Source: a virus
Strand: one strand, 5' to 3'
Virus record (IMG/VR): IMGVR_UViG_3300048091_000121
Location: 1 to 59,477 of that record
Length of the DNA stretch: 59,477 nucleotides
Shown: piece after piece, positions 23,671 to 31,064 of the stretch
How the letters are laid out: every line of letters starts with the position of its first letter
Position numbering within the stretch: the stretch's first letter is position 1
The notes under the pieces: model-generated
The model's input: only the letters and a program-made list of their open reading frames with translations
Database searches by the model: none
What the model was told of the DNA's origin: nothing
Program-made: the position numbers and the translations under genes

Positions 23671-24154
23671 CCAAGACAAGAAGCCGGCCCACCGCGGCCT
23701 AGCCGCCTTGGTTGGCGCCGTCGTCGCGTCCTCGCTGCTGGTGTTCACGCCGGCGCAAGAGGGAAGGGTGCTCAAGACATACCGCGACATCGGCGGCGTC
23801 CTGACGTACTGCGACGGCGCGACCGAGAACCCACAGGCCGGCAAAACCTACACGCCGGCCGAGTGTGACGCGCAGCTGGATCGCGACTTGGAGCGGCATG
23901 CAGCCGGGATTGCGAAGTGCATCCCGCTTGATCGGCTGACGTCCGGGCAGAAGGTGGCCTTCGTCGATGCGGCATTCAACATCGGCGTGCCGGCGTTCTG
24001 CGGCTCGAGCATGGCGCGTCGCGTGAATGCTGGTGATCTGCCTGGTGCTTGCAATGCGCTGCTGATGTGGAACCGAGCCGGTGGTAAGGAGGTGTTGGGC
24101 CTGACCCGGCGCCGGCAGCGCGAGCGCGAGTTGTGCCTCAAGGGGCTGACGTGA
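23663..24154 (+). CDS. SAR endolysin, GH24 lysozyme
   Basis: 163 residues. Catalytic triad in T4/P21 spacing: Glu33-x8-Asp42-x5-Thr48 (QEGRVLKTYRDIGG, then VLTYCDG). The N-terminus (residues ~12-29) is a weakly hydrophobic Ala/Gly/Val segment immediately before the catalytic Glu, the signal-anchor-release design: exported by Sec, held in the membrane, then released when the membrane is depolarised. It cleaves peptidoglycan glycan strands. Overlaps the Rz gene by 4 bases. Confidence 0.9.
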   Translation: MADQDKKPAHRGLAALVGAVVASSLLVFTPAQEGRVLKTYRDIGGVLTYCDGATENPQAGKTYTPAECDAQLDRDLERHAAGIAKCIPLDRLTSGQKVAFVDAAFNIGVPAFCGSSMARRVNAGDLPGACNALLMWNRAGGKEVLGLTRRRQRERELCLKGLT

Positions 24155-24657
24155 TCGCCGCGCTGTTCGCCCGCCTGGCGCCGTACAAACTGGCCGCCGA
24201 GATCCTGTTCTTCGGTGCGCTCGCTGCCGGCGCCATCTACGGCGCGCACCAGTTCCTTGAGCATGAGCGTGAGATAGGCCGGCAGGAAGTGCGCGCCGAA
24301 TGGGACCGCCAGATCGCCGTCGACAAGGAGACTGCCCGGGTTCGAAGTGCCGAACTGCTCGCCCAACGAGACGCCGCCGCAACTGAAGGAGCAAAACGTG
24401 AAGAAAGCATTCGTAGCCTGGCTGCTAGTTCTGCCGCTGCTGCTGGCGGCTTGCGCGACGCCGTCGCCAAGATCAACCGCGCAGTGCCCGACTATTCCGC
24501 CGATGCCCTACGTGCGCTCACCGGCACCTACGGGGACCTACTTGCAGAGTGCGCAGGCCGACGCCGAGAAGTGGCAGAAGAAGCTGAGCGACTCAACAGC
24601 GAAAAGCGTACCCTGATCGAAGCATGGCCGAAGCCGGCCGCAGTCATTCCTGACTGA
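24151..24657 (+). CDS. Rz: Rz-like i-spanin
   Basis: 168 residues, GTG start overlapping the endolysin stop. One N-terminal membrane segment (~14-32, AEILFFGALAAGAIYG) followed by a long charged, Ala-rich coiled coil (EREIGRQEVRAEWDRQIAVD, ETARVRSAELLAQRDAAATE). With Rz1 it fuses inner and outer membranes in the last step of lysis. The Rz1 gene is nested in another frame. Confidence 0.82.
   Translation: MIAALFARLAPYKLAAEILFFGALAAGAIYGAHQFLEHEREIGRQEVRAEWDRQIAVDKETARVRSAELLAQRDAAATEGAKREESIRSLAASSAAAAGGLRDAVAKINRAVPDYSADALRALTGTYGDLLAECAGRRREVAEEAERLNSEKRTLIEAWPKPAAVIPD
24398..24616 (+). CDS. Rz1: Rz1-like o-spanin lipoprotein, nested in Rz
   Basis: 72 residues from GTG 24398 with GAAGGAGC upstream, wholly inside Rz in the +1 frame. 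Lipoprotein signal with lipobox LAAC (Cys19 region), then a Pro-rich segment (TIPPMPYVRSPAPTG). The nested design is that of lambda Rz/Rz1. Confidence 0.82.
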   Translation: MKKAFVAWLLVLPLLLAACATPSPRSTAQCPTIPPMPYVRSPAPTGTYLQSAQADAEKWQKKLSDSTAKSVP

Positions 24658-24940
24658 TCATCTCGTGCGATAAGGCGTACTCGGTGAGAGCATCGTTCAT
24701 GCGCGTCTGCCACCCTTCGCCGGTTGCCTTGAAGGCCTCAAGTACGCGGACGTCCAGGCGGATGCTGATCGGCTCCTTCTTGATTTCCTGGGCGGGGCGA
24801 CCGCGGCCGCGCTTCGGCTTCACCTGGCTCCATTCCTCATCGGTATAGGGGCGCGCATCCGGGTCCCGCATTGCCGCCGCTGTGATCTTTGCGTCCTCTT
24901 CAGGCGTGGGGACTTCCGTCCCCGGCTTAAGCTTCGGCAT
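24644..24940 (-). CDS. brnA: BrnA antitoxin
   Basis: 98 residues. N-terminal acidic part (DARPYTDEEWSQVKPKRGRG) and a C-terminal ribbon-helix-helix domain (PISIRLDVRVLEAFKATGEG, WQTRMNDALTEY) as in the BrnA family. It neutralises BrnT and represses the operon. Start overlaps the end of brnT by 14 bases; its 3' end overlaps the end of Rz convergently. Confidence 0.9.
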   Translation of the reverse strand: MPKLKPGTEVPTPEEDAKITAAAMRDPDARPYTDEEWSQVKPKRGRGRPAQEIKKEPISIRLDVRVLEAFKATGEGWQTRMNDALTEYALSHEMISQE

Positions 24941-25193
24941 ATCGTTTTACCTCCCTTGAGTTCGCCTTACGCAGGCTGATGATTCGGCGGACGTTTTCAC
25001 GATCTACATACACAACGTAGAACAGGCGGTTGCCGATGTAGCCGATGGCGCACTGGCGGTCTTCGCCGTAGTTCTTACGCTCATCGTTCCACACCAGAGC
25101 CTCATCCCATTCGAAGTCAGCTGCCGCTGCCAGCGAGACACCGTGCTTGTCGGCGTTGCTTTCGTTCTTGGCGGTGTCGTAGGTGATGTCCAT
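24927..25193 (-). CDS. brnT: BrnT toxin (RelE-fold ribonuclease)
   Basis: 88 residues from ATG 25193. Family features: DTAKNESNADKHGVSL, FEWDEALVWNDERKNYGEDR, AIGYIGNRLFYVVYVDRE, VRRIISLRKANSREVKRYAE with the conserved Arg/His/Lys/Glu positions of BrnT. Cleaves RNA and halts growth when BrnA is lost. First gene of the minus-strand pair, promoter at 25200-25228. Confidence 0.9.
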   Translation of the reverse strand: MDITYDTAKNESNADKHGVSLAAAADFEWDEALVWNDERKNYGEDRQCAIGYIGNRLFYVVYVDRENVRRIISLRKANSREVKRYAEA

Positions 25194-25198
25194 GTAAT

Positions 25199-25252
25199 TA
25201 TTGTATATACGGTAAATGTGAAGCGCAAGCATTTTCTGTATATACGTAAAAT
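25199..25252 (-). promoter_or_regulatory. brnTA promoter with two direct repeats
   Basis: Minus-strand TTGCGC (25228-25223), 17 bases, TACAAT (25205-25200). TGTATATAC-GGTAAA (25202-25216) and TGTATATAC-GTAAA (25237-25250) are direct repeats 35 bases apart, one covering the -10 region: probable BrnA operators. Confidence 0.6.
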
Positions 25253-25268
25253 ATATTTGAGAGTCCGC

Positions 25269-26444
25269 ATGACCAAGCAACCTATCATCGACCCGAAGCT
25301 GATCGAGTTCGCCACGCCGCGCCAGGCGGAATACGTTGAGGCGTCGAACCGTCTGGGCAGCATGCGGGCCGCGGCGCGTGAGCTGAAGGTACACAAGAAC
25401 GCGGTTCAGGAGGGTATCGAGCGCTTGAAGAAGGTCGCTGCTGCGCGCGGCTATGCACCCGGCCATTTCGCCGATGGCGTTGCGCCTGGCTACCGTATGG
25501 GAAAGGTAACGGTGCAGCGTGGGCCCGGCGGCGTCGAGCGGGTGTGGGAACGCCAGCATCCGGACGAACAGGGTTGGCTCGACACGATCAAGGCGATCTT
25601 GGCAGAGGCGAGCATGCAGTTGCCGCGCGTGAAGCCGACTGCCAGCCCGGACCATGCTGACTCAAAGTTGTGCAACCTCTTTGTGCTCACGGATGCGCAC
25701 ATTGGCGCGCTGGCATGGCACCGTGAGGGTGGCGCCGACTGGGATCTGTCGATCGCAGAGCAAACCATTATTGGATCATTCCGCCATATGATCGCAACCG
25801 CGCCGAAGGCCCGGCGCGCCGTCGTTGCCTTTTTAGGTGACGTCGTCCACCAGGACTCGAACAAAGCGGTCACGCCTGCGCATGGTCACTTGCTCGACGC
25901 CGACAGCCGGCCGCGCAAGATCGTCAATGCGGTAGTGAGGATCATGAGGACCATCGTCCGGATGGCTCTGGAGCGTCACGACCAGGTGCACATCGTCTGC
26001 GGGGAGGGCAATCACGACGAATACACTAGCGGCAATGTGCTGCCCGAGGTGTTCGAGATCCTCTACGAAGAGGAGCCGCGGGTGACGATCAATGACGCCG
26101 TGCTGCCGTACTACGCCGTCCAGCACGGCAAAGTAATGCTGTGCTTCCACCACGGGCACAAGCGGGCGCCAGGGCAGTTGCCGCTGTACTTCGCGACGGC
26201 CCATCCGGAGATGTGGGGCGCGACCACGAAGAGGTACGCCCATTGCGGTCACCGCCATCATGTCGAGGAAAAGGAGCACTCTGGGATGAAGGTGGTCCAG
26301 CACTCGACCTTGGCGGCCCGTGATGCGCACGCAGCCCGGGGTGGCTGGTTCTCCGATCGTCAGGCTATCGCCATTACCTACCATGAGGAGTTTGGCGAAG
26401 TTGCTCGGCTGACAGTCACGCCAGAAATGCTATCGGCCGCGTAG
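25269..26444 (+). CDS. Metallophosphoesterase with N-terminal helix-turn-helix
   Basis: 391 residues from ATG 25269. Residues ~15-60 (TPRQAEYVEASNRLGSMRAA, ARELKVHKNAVQEGIERLKK) form a helix-turn-helix like that of terminase small subunits. Calcineurin-like motifs: D142-A-H144, G-D191, G-N248-H-D250, HHGHK and GHRHH, a complete two-metal site. Related phage proteins are annotated as phosphatases or SbcD/Mre11-like nucleases; a DNA-end role is possible because of the HTH. It is read plus strand between the brnT promoter and imuA. Confidence 0.78.
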   Translation: MTKQPIIDPKLIEFATPRQAEYVEASNRLGSMRAAARELKVHKNAVQEGIERLKKVAAARGYAPGHFADGVAPGYRMGKVTVQRGPGGVERVWERQHPDEQGWLDTIKAILAEASMQLPRVKPTASPDHADSKLCNLFVLTDAHIGALAWHREGGADWDLSIAEQTIIGSFRHMIATAPKARRAVVAFLGDVVHQDSNKAVTPAHGHLLDADSRPRKIVNAVVRIMRTIVRMALERHDQVHIVCGEGNHDEYTSGNVLPEVFEILYEEEPRVTINDAVLPYYAVQHGKVMLCFHHGHKRAPGQLPLYFATAHPEMWGATTKRYAHCGHRHHVEEKEHSGMKVVQHSTLAARDAHAARGGWFSDRQAIAITYHEEFGEVARLTVTPEMLSAA

Positions 26445-26604
26445 GTCTGCGGGACTGTGGCAGAACCATGACGCGCACGGCCACCTCAAGCGGTACGCCG
26501 CTCGCCGCCAGGGTATAGGACGTCTTAAGCCATCCGACCAGCGGAAGTAGGATAAGAGCCAGCTCAACCCGGCTCGCGGTAACAAGGTCTGTGCGTTCGA
26601 TCAT
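26416..26604 (-). CDS. Small hydrophobic hypothetical protein
   Basis: 62 residues, with a hydrophobic centre (ELALILLPLVGWLKTSYTLA, then SGVPLEVAVRVMVL). Overlaps the end of the metallophosphoesterase gene convergently by 29 bases. No good ribosome site. It starts 55 bases from the SOS box that precedes imuA, on the opposite strand. It could be real and SOS-controlled, or chance. The interval 26445-26694 otherwise contains only the imuA control region. Confidence 0.3.
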   Translation of the reverse strand: MIERTDLVTASRVELALILLPLVGWLKTSYTLAASGVPLEVAVRVMVLPQSRRPTRPIAFLA

Positions 26605-26658
26605 AAGGGAAGCGTACCCGACCGGTGCAAATCCGGGTTGAGCGATGACAGTTTGATA

Positions 26659-26678
26659 TACTGTATAAAAACACAGTA
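26659..26678 (+). promoter_or_regulatory. LexA-type SOS box upstream of imuA
   Basis: TACTGT-ATAAAAAC-ACAGTA: the perfect CTGT-N8-ACAG core with extended TA/TA flanks, 17 bases before the imuA ATG. Overlaps the likely promoter (TTGATA at 26653-26658). Confidence 0.82.
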
Positions 26679-26694
26679 TTTCATCCCGTCAACC

Positions 26695-27453
26695 ATGAGC
26701 CAACTACCGCCCGCTGCTGAACTTGAGCAACTACACCCGTCACTCTGGCGAGCGTCACAGCTTGCCCGGAGCCGGGCTCGGTGCGTCGACACTGGTCATC
26801 CGACGCTGTCGAATCAATTACCGGGCGGCGGGTGGCCGACGGGTATGCTAGTTGACCTGCTCGTGCAGCAGCCAGGAGTAGGAGAGATGCGCTTGATTGC
26901 GCCGGCGCTGGCAAAGCTAGCCGACCGGCGCGTGGTGTTCCTGACGCCTCCGCATGCGCCCCAAGCCTTGGCGCTCGCTGCACTGGGCATTCCTCCTGAC
27001 TCAGCCATCTGGCTGCGTGCCGATCGAACTGCGGACGCGCTATGGGCGGCCGAGCAGGTGCTGAAGAGCGGTAGTTGCGGCGCTTTGCTGTTCTGGCCGG
27101 GTCAGGGATCAACGAGCAGCGCGCGCATGCAGCATGTCCGCGCCGACAGCTTGCGCCGCTTGCACTTGGCGGCACAGGGTGGCGAAACCCTCTTCTTCAA
27201 CATCCGCCCGCTCGCTGCCGAAGTTGACGCCTCGCCGGCGCCGCTGCGATTAAGCGTGCGGCCGGCACCAGGCGGGATCAATATCGGGTTCGTGAAGCGC
27301 CAGGGGCCGCAGCGTGACGAGCCACTATTTCTGCCGCTGTCGGTCGGGCCCGCGCATGTGTTCAAACCGCAGCGCCAGGTCGTCCCGAGCCGTCCGAATG
27401 TCGAGCCGACGGCCCCAGTCGGAAGCCCAATTTTCCTGAATTCCGGCGTCTAA
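26695..27453 (+). CDS. imuA: ImuA-like translesion synthesis accessory protein
   Basis: 252 residues. ImuA/SulA-like family: LHPSLWRASQLARSR at the start, TLSNQLPGGGWPTGMLVDLL (the GGGWP.G...E/D-L block), PGVGEMRLIAPALAKLADRR, VVFLTPPHAPQALALAALGI, then HLAAQGGETLFFNIRP. ImuA is a RecA-fold partner of ImuB and DnaE2 in SOS mutagenesis. No imuB or dnaE2 is present here, so it would work with host partners, or modify SOS in another way. Strong SOS box directly upstream; next to attP. Confidence 0.8.
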   Translation: MSQLPPAAELEQLHPSLWRASQLARSRARCVDTGHPTLSNQLPGGGWPTGMLVDLLVQQPGVGEMRLIAPALAKLADRRVVFLTPPHAPQALALAALGIPPDSAIWLRADRTADALWAAEQVLKSGSCGALLFWPGQGSTSSARMQHVRADSLRRLHLAAQGGETLFFNIRPLAAEVDASPAPLRLSVRPAPGGINIGFVKRQGPQRDEPLFLPLSVGPAHVFKPQRQVVPSRPNVEPTAPVGSPIFLNSGV

Positions 27454-27566
27454 TTCAGCGCGCGAATGGGCGATCTCAAGGGGCTAGAACCGCACTGTAC
27501 AAACTACTGTATATTTGACGCGAAAAGCTGGAAGCTAGTATCCATGCTGGTTTCAGAGGTCAAAAT

Positions 27567-27617
<51 letters not shown>

Positions 27618-27643
27618 AAAGAATCAATGACTTAGCGGTTGTC

Positions 27644-27670
27644 CTGTATGCATGCACAGCACTGTATAAT
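27644..27670 (+). promoter_or_regulatory. SOS box followed by a TATAAT -10
   Basis: CTGT-ATGCATGC-ACAG (27644-27659) is a full LexA core. TATAAT at 27665-27670 follows. The only thing downstream before the terminator at 27687 is ~15-50 bases, so a plus-strand transcript would be very short. Confidence 0.55.
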
Positions 27671-27686
27671 AGACACTGTCTAATTC

Positions 27687-27720
27687 AAAAGGGGCGGTGC
27701 GCTAGCATCAGCCCCTTTTT
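27687..27720. terminator. Bidirectional terminator at the integrase 3' end
   Basis: AAAAGGGGC (27687-27695) pairs with GCCCCTTTT (27711-27719); T-runs on both strands. Terminates the leftward operon after the integrase. Confidence 0.85.
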
Positions 27721-27736
27721 GTTTGCCCTCAGATAT

Positions 27737-28885
27737 TCACCAGGGAAGGGTTGATGCGATGTCCGAGACGTCCGCAATTGCCTCCTTGATGTAGATTTCC
27801 GTCGTCCTTCCGGACGTGTGCGCCAAGCGCGTCTGGATGTCTTTGCGGTCCTGTCCTGCCTTCGCGGCGTCCGTCGCGCCGAGCGCACGAATATCCTTGA
27901 ACGTCACATCGTCCTTAATGCCGGCCCGGTCTTTCGCGCGCCGCCACATCGACGACAGCCCTGACTTCGAATAGGCTTCGCCCTTCTGCGTTGGAAAGAG
28001 GTAGGGGCTAATCACCTCGTATTCCTTTTTGATGGCGCGCGCTCGCTTGATCACATCGGCAATCTGAGGCGTAATCGCGATATCCACCATCTTCCCGCTG
28101 GTCTTTTCCGTTTTGCTCGGCTTGATGCGGATATGCGTATCTTGCAATTCGCCGTCGATCATGCTCTTGATGATCTGAGCCTCCTTGAGCGTCCGGATGT
28201 CGATCGCGCGCGCCCAGAGCAAGTAGGACATGTCGATGATGCAGGCGAACATCGGGCCGCTTGCCGTGGCGAACGTTGTGCCATTGTCCTCGCGCGGGCT
28301 GCTTTCCATGCCGCCTTTGCGGATCGCGGCGATCTGCTCATGGGTCGGCAACTTCGTTCGCCGTACGGTCTTATACGCGCCCAGGTCGATCTGATCCATG
28401 GGGTTGTCCTGGCGCAGTCCGAGCTCACTGATCACGTAGCGGAATAGCTTCCCGAGCAGTGCCGCCACCTTACGGGCAGTATTTGCCTTGCCCTTGAACT
28501 TCGCGCGCAGGAAGTCGGCGCAGTCCTTCGTTGTCACCTGGGCCGCGTGAAAATCTTCGAACACACTCGCGACCAGGTCGAGATAGCGCGTGTAATCCTT
28601 CCGCGTCTCTTCGGTGTATTCGCCGAGCTTGTGCGCTTTGAACTCGCCACAAACGAACGGAATCGAGCCGGCAATCAAGCGCTTTTCGTCCAGGAGCTTT
28701 CCGAGCTCGGTGTACAGCGCCGCTTCGCCTTCCTCGACACGGCACAGGAACAGCCAGGCTTTCTTTTCCTTCGATGCAGGATCGCGCGGATCCAGCGTCG
28801 GTTCGCGTGGGACGAAATAATACGCGCCGTGTTTTTGGTAGACGCGCCGCGGCAGGCCGGCGCCGTCTTTTCGTTTGCGTGGCAT
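27737..28885 (-). CDS. int: Tyrosine-family phage integrase
   Basis: 382 residues. N-terminal arm-binding-like segment (RRVYQKHGAYYFVP), SAM-like core-binding domain (~75-165), catalytic domain with Arg in YLLWARAIDIRTLKEAQ, the beta-hairpin Lys in KTEKTSGK, FKDIRALGATDAAKAG (the H-x-x-R box with Lys in place of His), RLAHTSGRTTEIYIKEA with His and the nucleophilic Tyr. Recombines attP with the host tRNA-Pro gene. Last gene of the leftward operon; attP lies just beyond. Confidence 0.92.
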   Translation of the reverse strand: MPRKRKDGAGLPRRVYQKHGAYYFVPREPTLDPRDPASKEKKAWLFLCRVEEGEAALYTELGKLLDEKRLIAGSIPFVCGEFKAHKLGEYTEETRKDYTRYLDLVASVFEDFHAAQVTTKDCADFLRAKFKGKANTARKVAALLGKLFRYVISELGLRQDNPMDQIDLGAYKTVRRTKLPTHEQIAAIRKGGMESSPREDNGTTFATASGPMFACIIDMSYLLWARAIDIRTLKEAQIIKSMIDGELQDTHIRIKPSKTEKTSGKMVDIAITPQIADVIKRARAIKKEYEVISPYLFPTQKGEAYSKSGLSSMWRRAKDRAGIKDDVTFKDIRALGATDAAKAGQDRKDIQTRLAHTSGRTTEIYIKEAIADVSDIASTLPW

Positions 28886-28888
28886 AGG

Positions 28889-29095
28889 TTACAGCTTTAG
28901 TTGTGGGCGGGGCGGCTCCACCTTTGGGGCGGGCTGCAGTAGGTGCATACGAAGGACGCACACCGTATTATCGTGTCGGCGCGTAGCTGGTATGCCCAGC
29001 CTCGCCAGCGCCCGCAGTTGCTCTGCAGGCCGACGGTAATGGGTCATGTCGTAGATCTCGGCCTCGGTCAGTGTCGGTCTCAATGCATCTGCCAT
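28889..29095 (-). CDS. DUF4224 protein upstream of the integrase
   Basis: 68 residues. DUF4224 pattern: PTLTEAEIYDMTHYRRPAEQ, LRALARLGIPATRR, CVLRMHL. These small proteins normally lie directly before phage integrases and may act as excisionase-like factors (not proven). Ends 3 bases before the integrase start. Confidence 0.75.
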   Translation of the reverse strand: MADALRPTLTEAEIYDMTHYRRPAEQLRALARLGIPATRRHDNTVCVLRMHLLQPAPKVEPPRPQLKL

Positions 29096-29107
29096 TTTCT
29101 TTTCCTT

Positions 29108-29707
29108 CTATTCTTCCTTGCCAGACGGCTGCGCGGTATTGCCAGGAGCAGGAGCGGCGCCGTAGAGGGGGGATATGTTCCTGATGTGCGTGTCGGCGCT
29201 GGGCTTCTCGCGGCTGAAGAACTCACACCAGATGCCGTTGCCGCCTGGCTGAAGGCATTCATACGACCACGCTGCCGGTGCTGCATCGCCAGCGCTGCGA
29301 GCGCCTAGAATCTTGTCCAGATATTCGACGACCGCCACATGGGCCGCCATCTGCTGCTCGACGCCCTTGGCTTCTCGCACTTCCAGCATCAGATCCGCAA
29401 ATTCTGTATCTGCGCCAATGCTCTGTCGCTCTCCTGCAGTAGTAGCGGAGGAAGGGGCGTCGATGAAGAATTGGCACTTTCCGTTGACTTCCCAGAACTT
29501 GCCGTTCTTGTCGGTCATTTCGTACCAGAGGCCGGGGTTCAGCTTGCCGGTGGTGCGTTTGGCGCGCACGAAGTAGCCGTCGCGCTGTGGATTGCCTTCG
29601 CCGGCCCACGGGTTGCGCATGATGTCACCGAACTTCGGGGCGCGGCCTGCATTCACAGCCAGTGCGTGCGCCTCGGCTTGCTGCTGGCGGTCTTTCAGGT
29701 CATCCAT
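29108..29707 (-). CDS. Early-operon protein of unknown function
   Basis: 199 residues from ATG 29707. The first 75 residues contain FGDIMRNPWAGEGNPQRDGY and GLWYEMTDKNGKFWEVNGK, a small beta domain repeatedly found in phage accessory operons; the end is low-complexity Pro/Ala. No catalytic motif. Overlaps the upstream gene by 8 bases. Confidence 0.6.
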   Translation of the reverse strand: MDDLKDRQQQAEAHALAVNAGRAPKFGDIMRNPWAGEGNPQRDGYFVRAKRTTGKLNPGLWYEMTDKNGKFWEVNGKCQFFIDAPSSATTAGERQSIGADTEFADLMLEVREAKGVEQQMAAHVAVVEYLDKILGARSAGDAAPAAWSYECLQPGGNGIWCEFFSREKPSADTHIRNISPLYGAAPAPGNTAQPSGKEE

Positions 29708-29933
29708 TGTTCTTCTCCTTGTTCGTCGGCTGCTCGCCTTCCTTATCGGTATTAAGAGCTGGCACCCCGTGCACGATGATGGCCCCGAATTCGTCCTTGT
29801 AGAACTCGACCCGCTGGCCAGCAGCGCGCCGCGCCTCAGCGTTCTGGATGGCCTTGGCGCATGCTCCACCGGGGCCGATGATATGGGCGACGGCGCGCAC
29901 CCAGTCCTCACTGAGTCGGATCATGCTGCTCAT
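29700..29933 (-). CDS. Short hypothetical protein
   Basis: 77 residues: helix [20 protein letters not shown], a segment [19 protein letters not shown] and a charged disordered tail. Coupled at both ends with neighbours (4- and 8-base overlaps). Unknown function. Confidence 0.55.
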   Translation of the reverse strand: MSSMIRLSEDWVRAVAHIIGPGGACAKAIQNAEARRAAGQRVEFYKDEFGAIIVHGVPALNTDKEGEQPTNKEKNNG

Positions 29934-30814
29934 GCCTTCTCTCCTTCTGCGCCGTTATTGGCGCTGTCCTGGCCCTGCTGAGCAAGCACGGTCCGATGTC
30001 CGTTTTCATCATGTGCTGACACCACGCCAGCTTTTTCCATGGCCTCGAACAGGCGCGCGGTGCGGTTGTAGCCAATCATTAAGTGACGCTGTACCAGCGA
30101 AAGCGAGGCCCGCTGCATGGCGCGCACGACCTGCACGGCCTTGTCGTAGAGCGGATCGCGCTCTGACTCGGACTCGGCTGCGCTCTCCCGCTGGTCGGGC
30201 TGTGCGCCATCTTCCGGTTTCCAAGTGCCAGCGATCATCGAATCCACAAGCGCGAGCGCTTCCGGCGTCGGCTGCGGGAACGCCTTGATCGCCATCCGAT
30301 GCAACGACTCCATGCGCGTCACCAGCGTGCGCAGTTTGCAGCCCTTGCGGATCGTGCAGCCGCCGACCTTCACATCGCACGGAATCGGCCAGTCCATCGG
30401 ATCGGCGGGCTGTGCGCTGGCTGGCGCGATGACGACTGTGCTGGTGCCGTTCGCGTAATTGACGGCCCGGTTGTAATCCGTCAGGTCGAACTTCACGTTG
30501 CCCTGTCCCTTGGCCGCGAGCTGGGCGCGCAGGTCAATGATGTAGGTGATCACGTCGTCCATGAATGGGTCTTTGCCCTTCTGGTCGTCGATCCACTTCG
30601 GCAGCGGCGGTAGCTCTCCCGCTGCGGGTGGTACGGAGCGGCGGGCTCGCTCTAGCCAACCCTCCCACTGGCACAGCACCGCGTTATTTGCATAGTTACC
30701 GCTGCTGTTGCGGATGATGTCGGACGGCAGCCAGTCGTTTGCCGGGCCAAGAGTCCATTCTTCGAAGTCGCGGCGCTCGGCTTCAATGCTCGCGCCTTGG
30801 TTCTGGTCAGCCAT
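29930..30814 (-). CDS. Phage protein with C-terminal FtsK-gamma (KOPS-reading) domain
   Basis: 294 residues from ATG 30814. N-terminal phage-type region ([32 protein letters not shown]). The C-terminal ~65 residues match the FtsK gamma winged helix: [58 protein letters not shown]. In FtsK this domain reads KOPS and contacts XerD. There is no ATPase motor here, so the protein could read KOPS sites or interfere with chromosome dimer resolution. Inside the leftward early operon. Confidence 0.75.
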   Translation of the reverse strand: MADQNQGASIEAERRDFEEWTLGPANDWLPSDIIRNSSGNYANNAVLCQWEGWLERARRSVPPAAGELPPLPKWIDDQKGKDPFMDDVITYIIDLRAQLAAKGQGNVKFDLTDYNRAVNYANGTSTVVIAPASAQPADPMDWPIPCDVKVGGCTIRKGCKLRTLVTRMESLHRMAIKAFPQPTPEALALVDSMIAGTWKPEDGAQPDQRESAAESESERDPLYDKAVQVVRAMQRASLSLVQRHLMIGYNRTARLFEAMEKAGVVSAHDENGHRTVLAQQGQDSANNGAEGEKA

Positions 30815-31064
30815 GGGATTGCTCCTTAGTTTTGGCCGGACCTTTTGGGCGCATACGGAAATGGCCTGCCTTGGTTTTCTCGTTGTTTGCGTGGTCCTCA
30901 TTGCAGAAGATGAGGGAGCGCCCATGGTAGTGGTCGATGACACCGTACATACCAGCATCGTTAGCCCAAGCAGCCAACTCAAAGGCAAAATGCGGGCGAT
31001 ATGGAATTTCAACTTCCCTCTCGGCGCGGCAATGCCAGCAGACGAAATTTGCAAGGATGCTCAT
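30807..31064 (-). CDS. Small Cys/His-containing protein
   Basis: 85 residues. CWHCRAE near the start and FCNEDH in the middle give a possible C-x2-C...C-x3-H zinc site. Basic C-terminus ([13 protein letters not shown]). Starts directly after the stop of the upstream gene; overlaps the next by 8 bases. Unknown function. Confidence 0.55.
   Translation of the reverse strand: MSILANFVCWHCRAEREVEIPYRPHFAFELAAWANDAGMYGVIDHYHGRSLIFCNEDHANNEKTKAGHFRMRPKGPAKTKEQSHG

Noticed and set aside
27480-27530. Further SOS boxes near ACTGTACAAACTACTGTATA
   Set aside because: Only direct CTGT half-sites; no ACAG partner at the right spacing.
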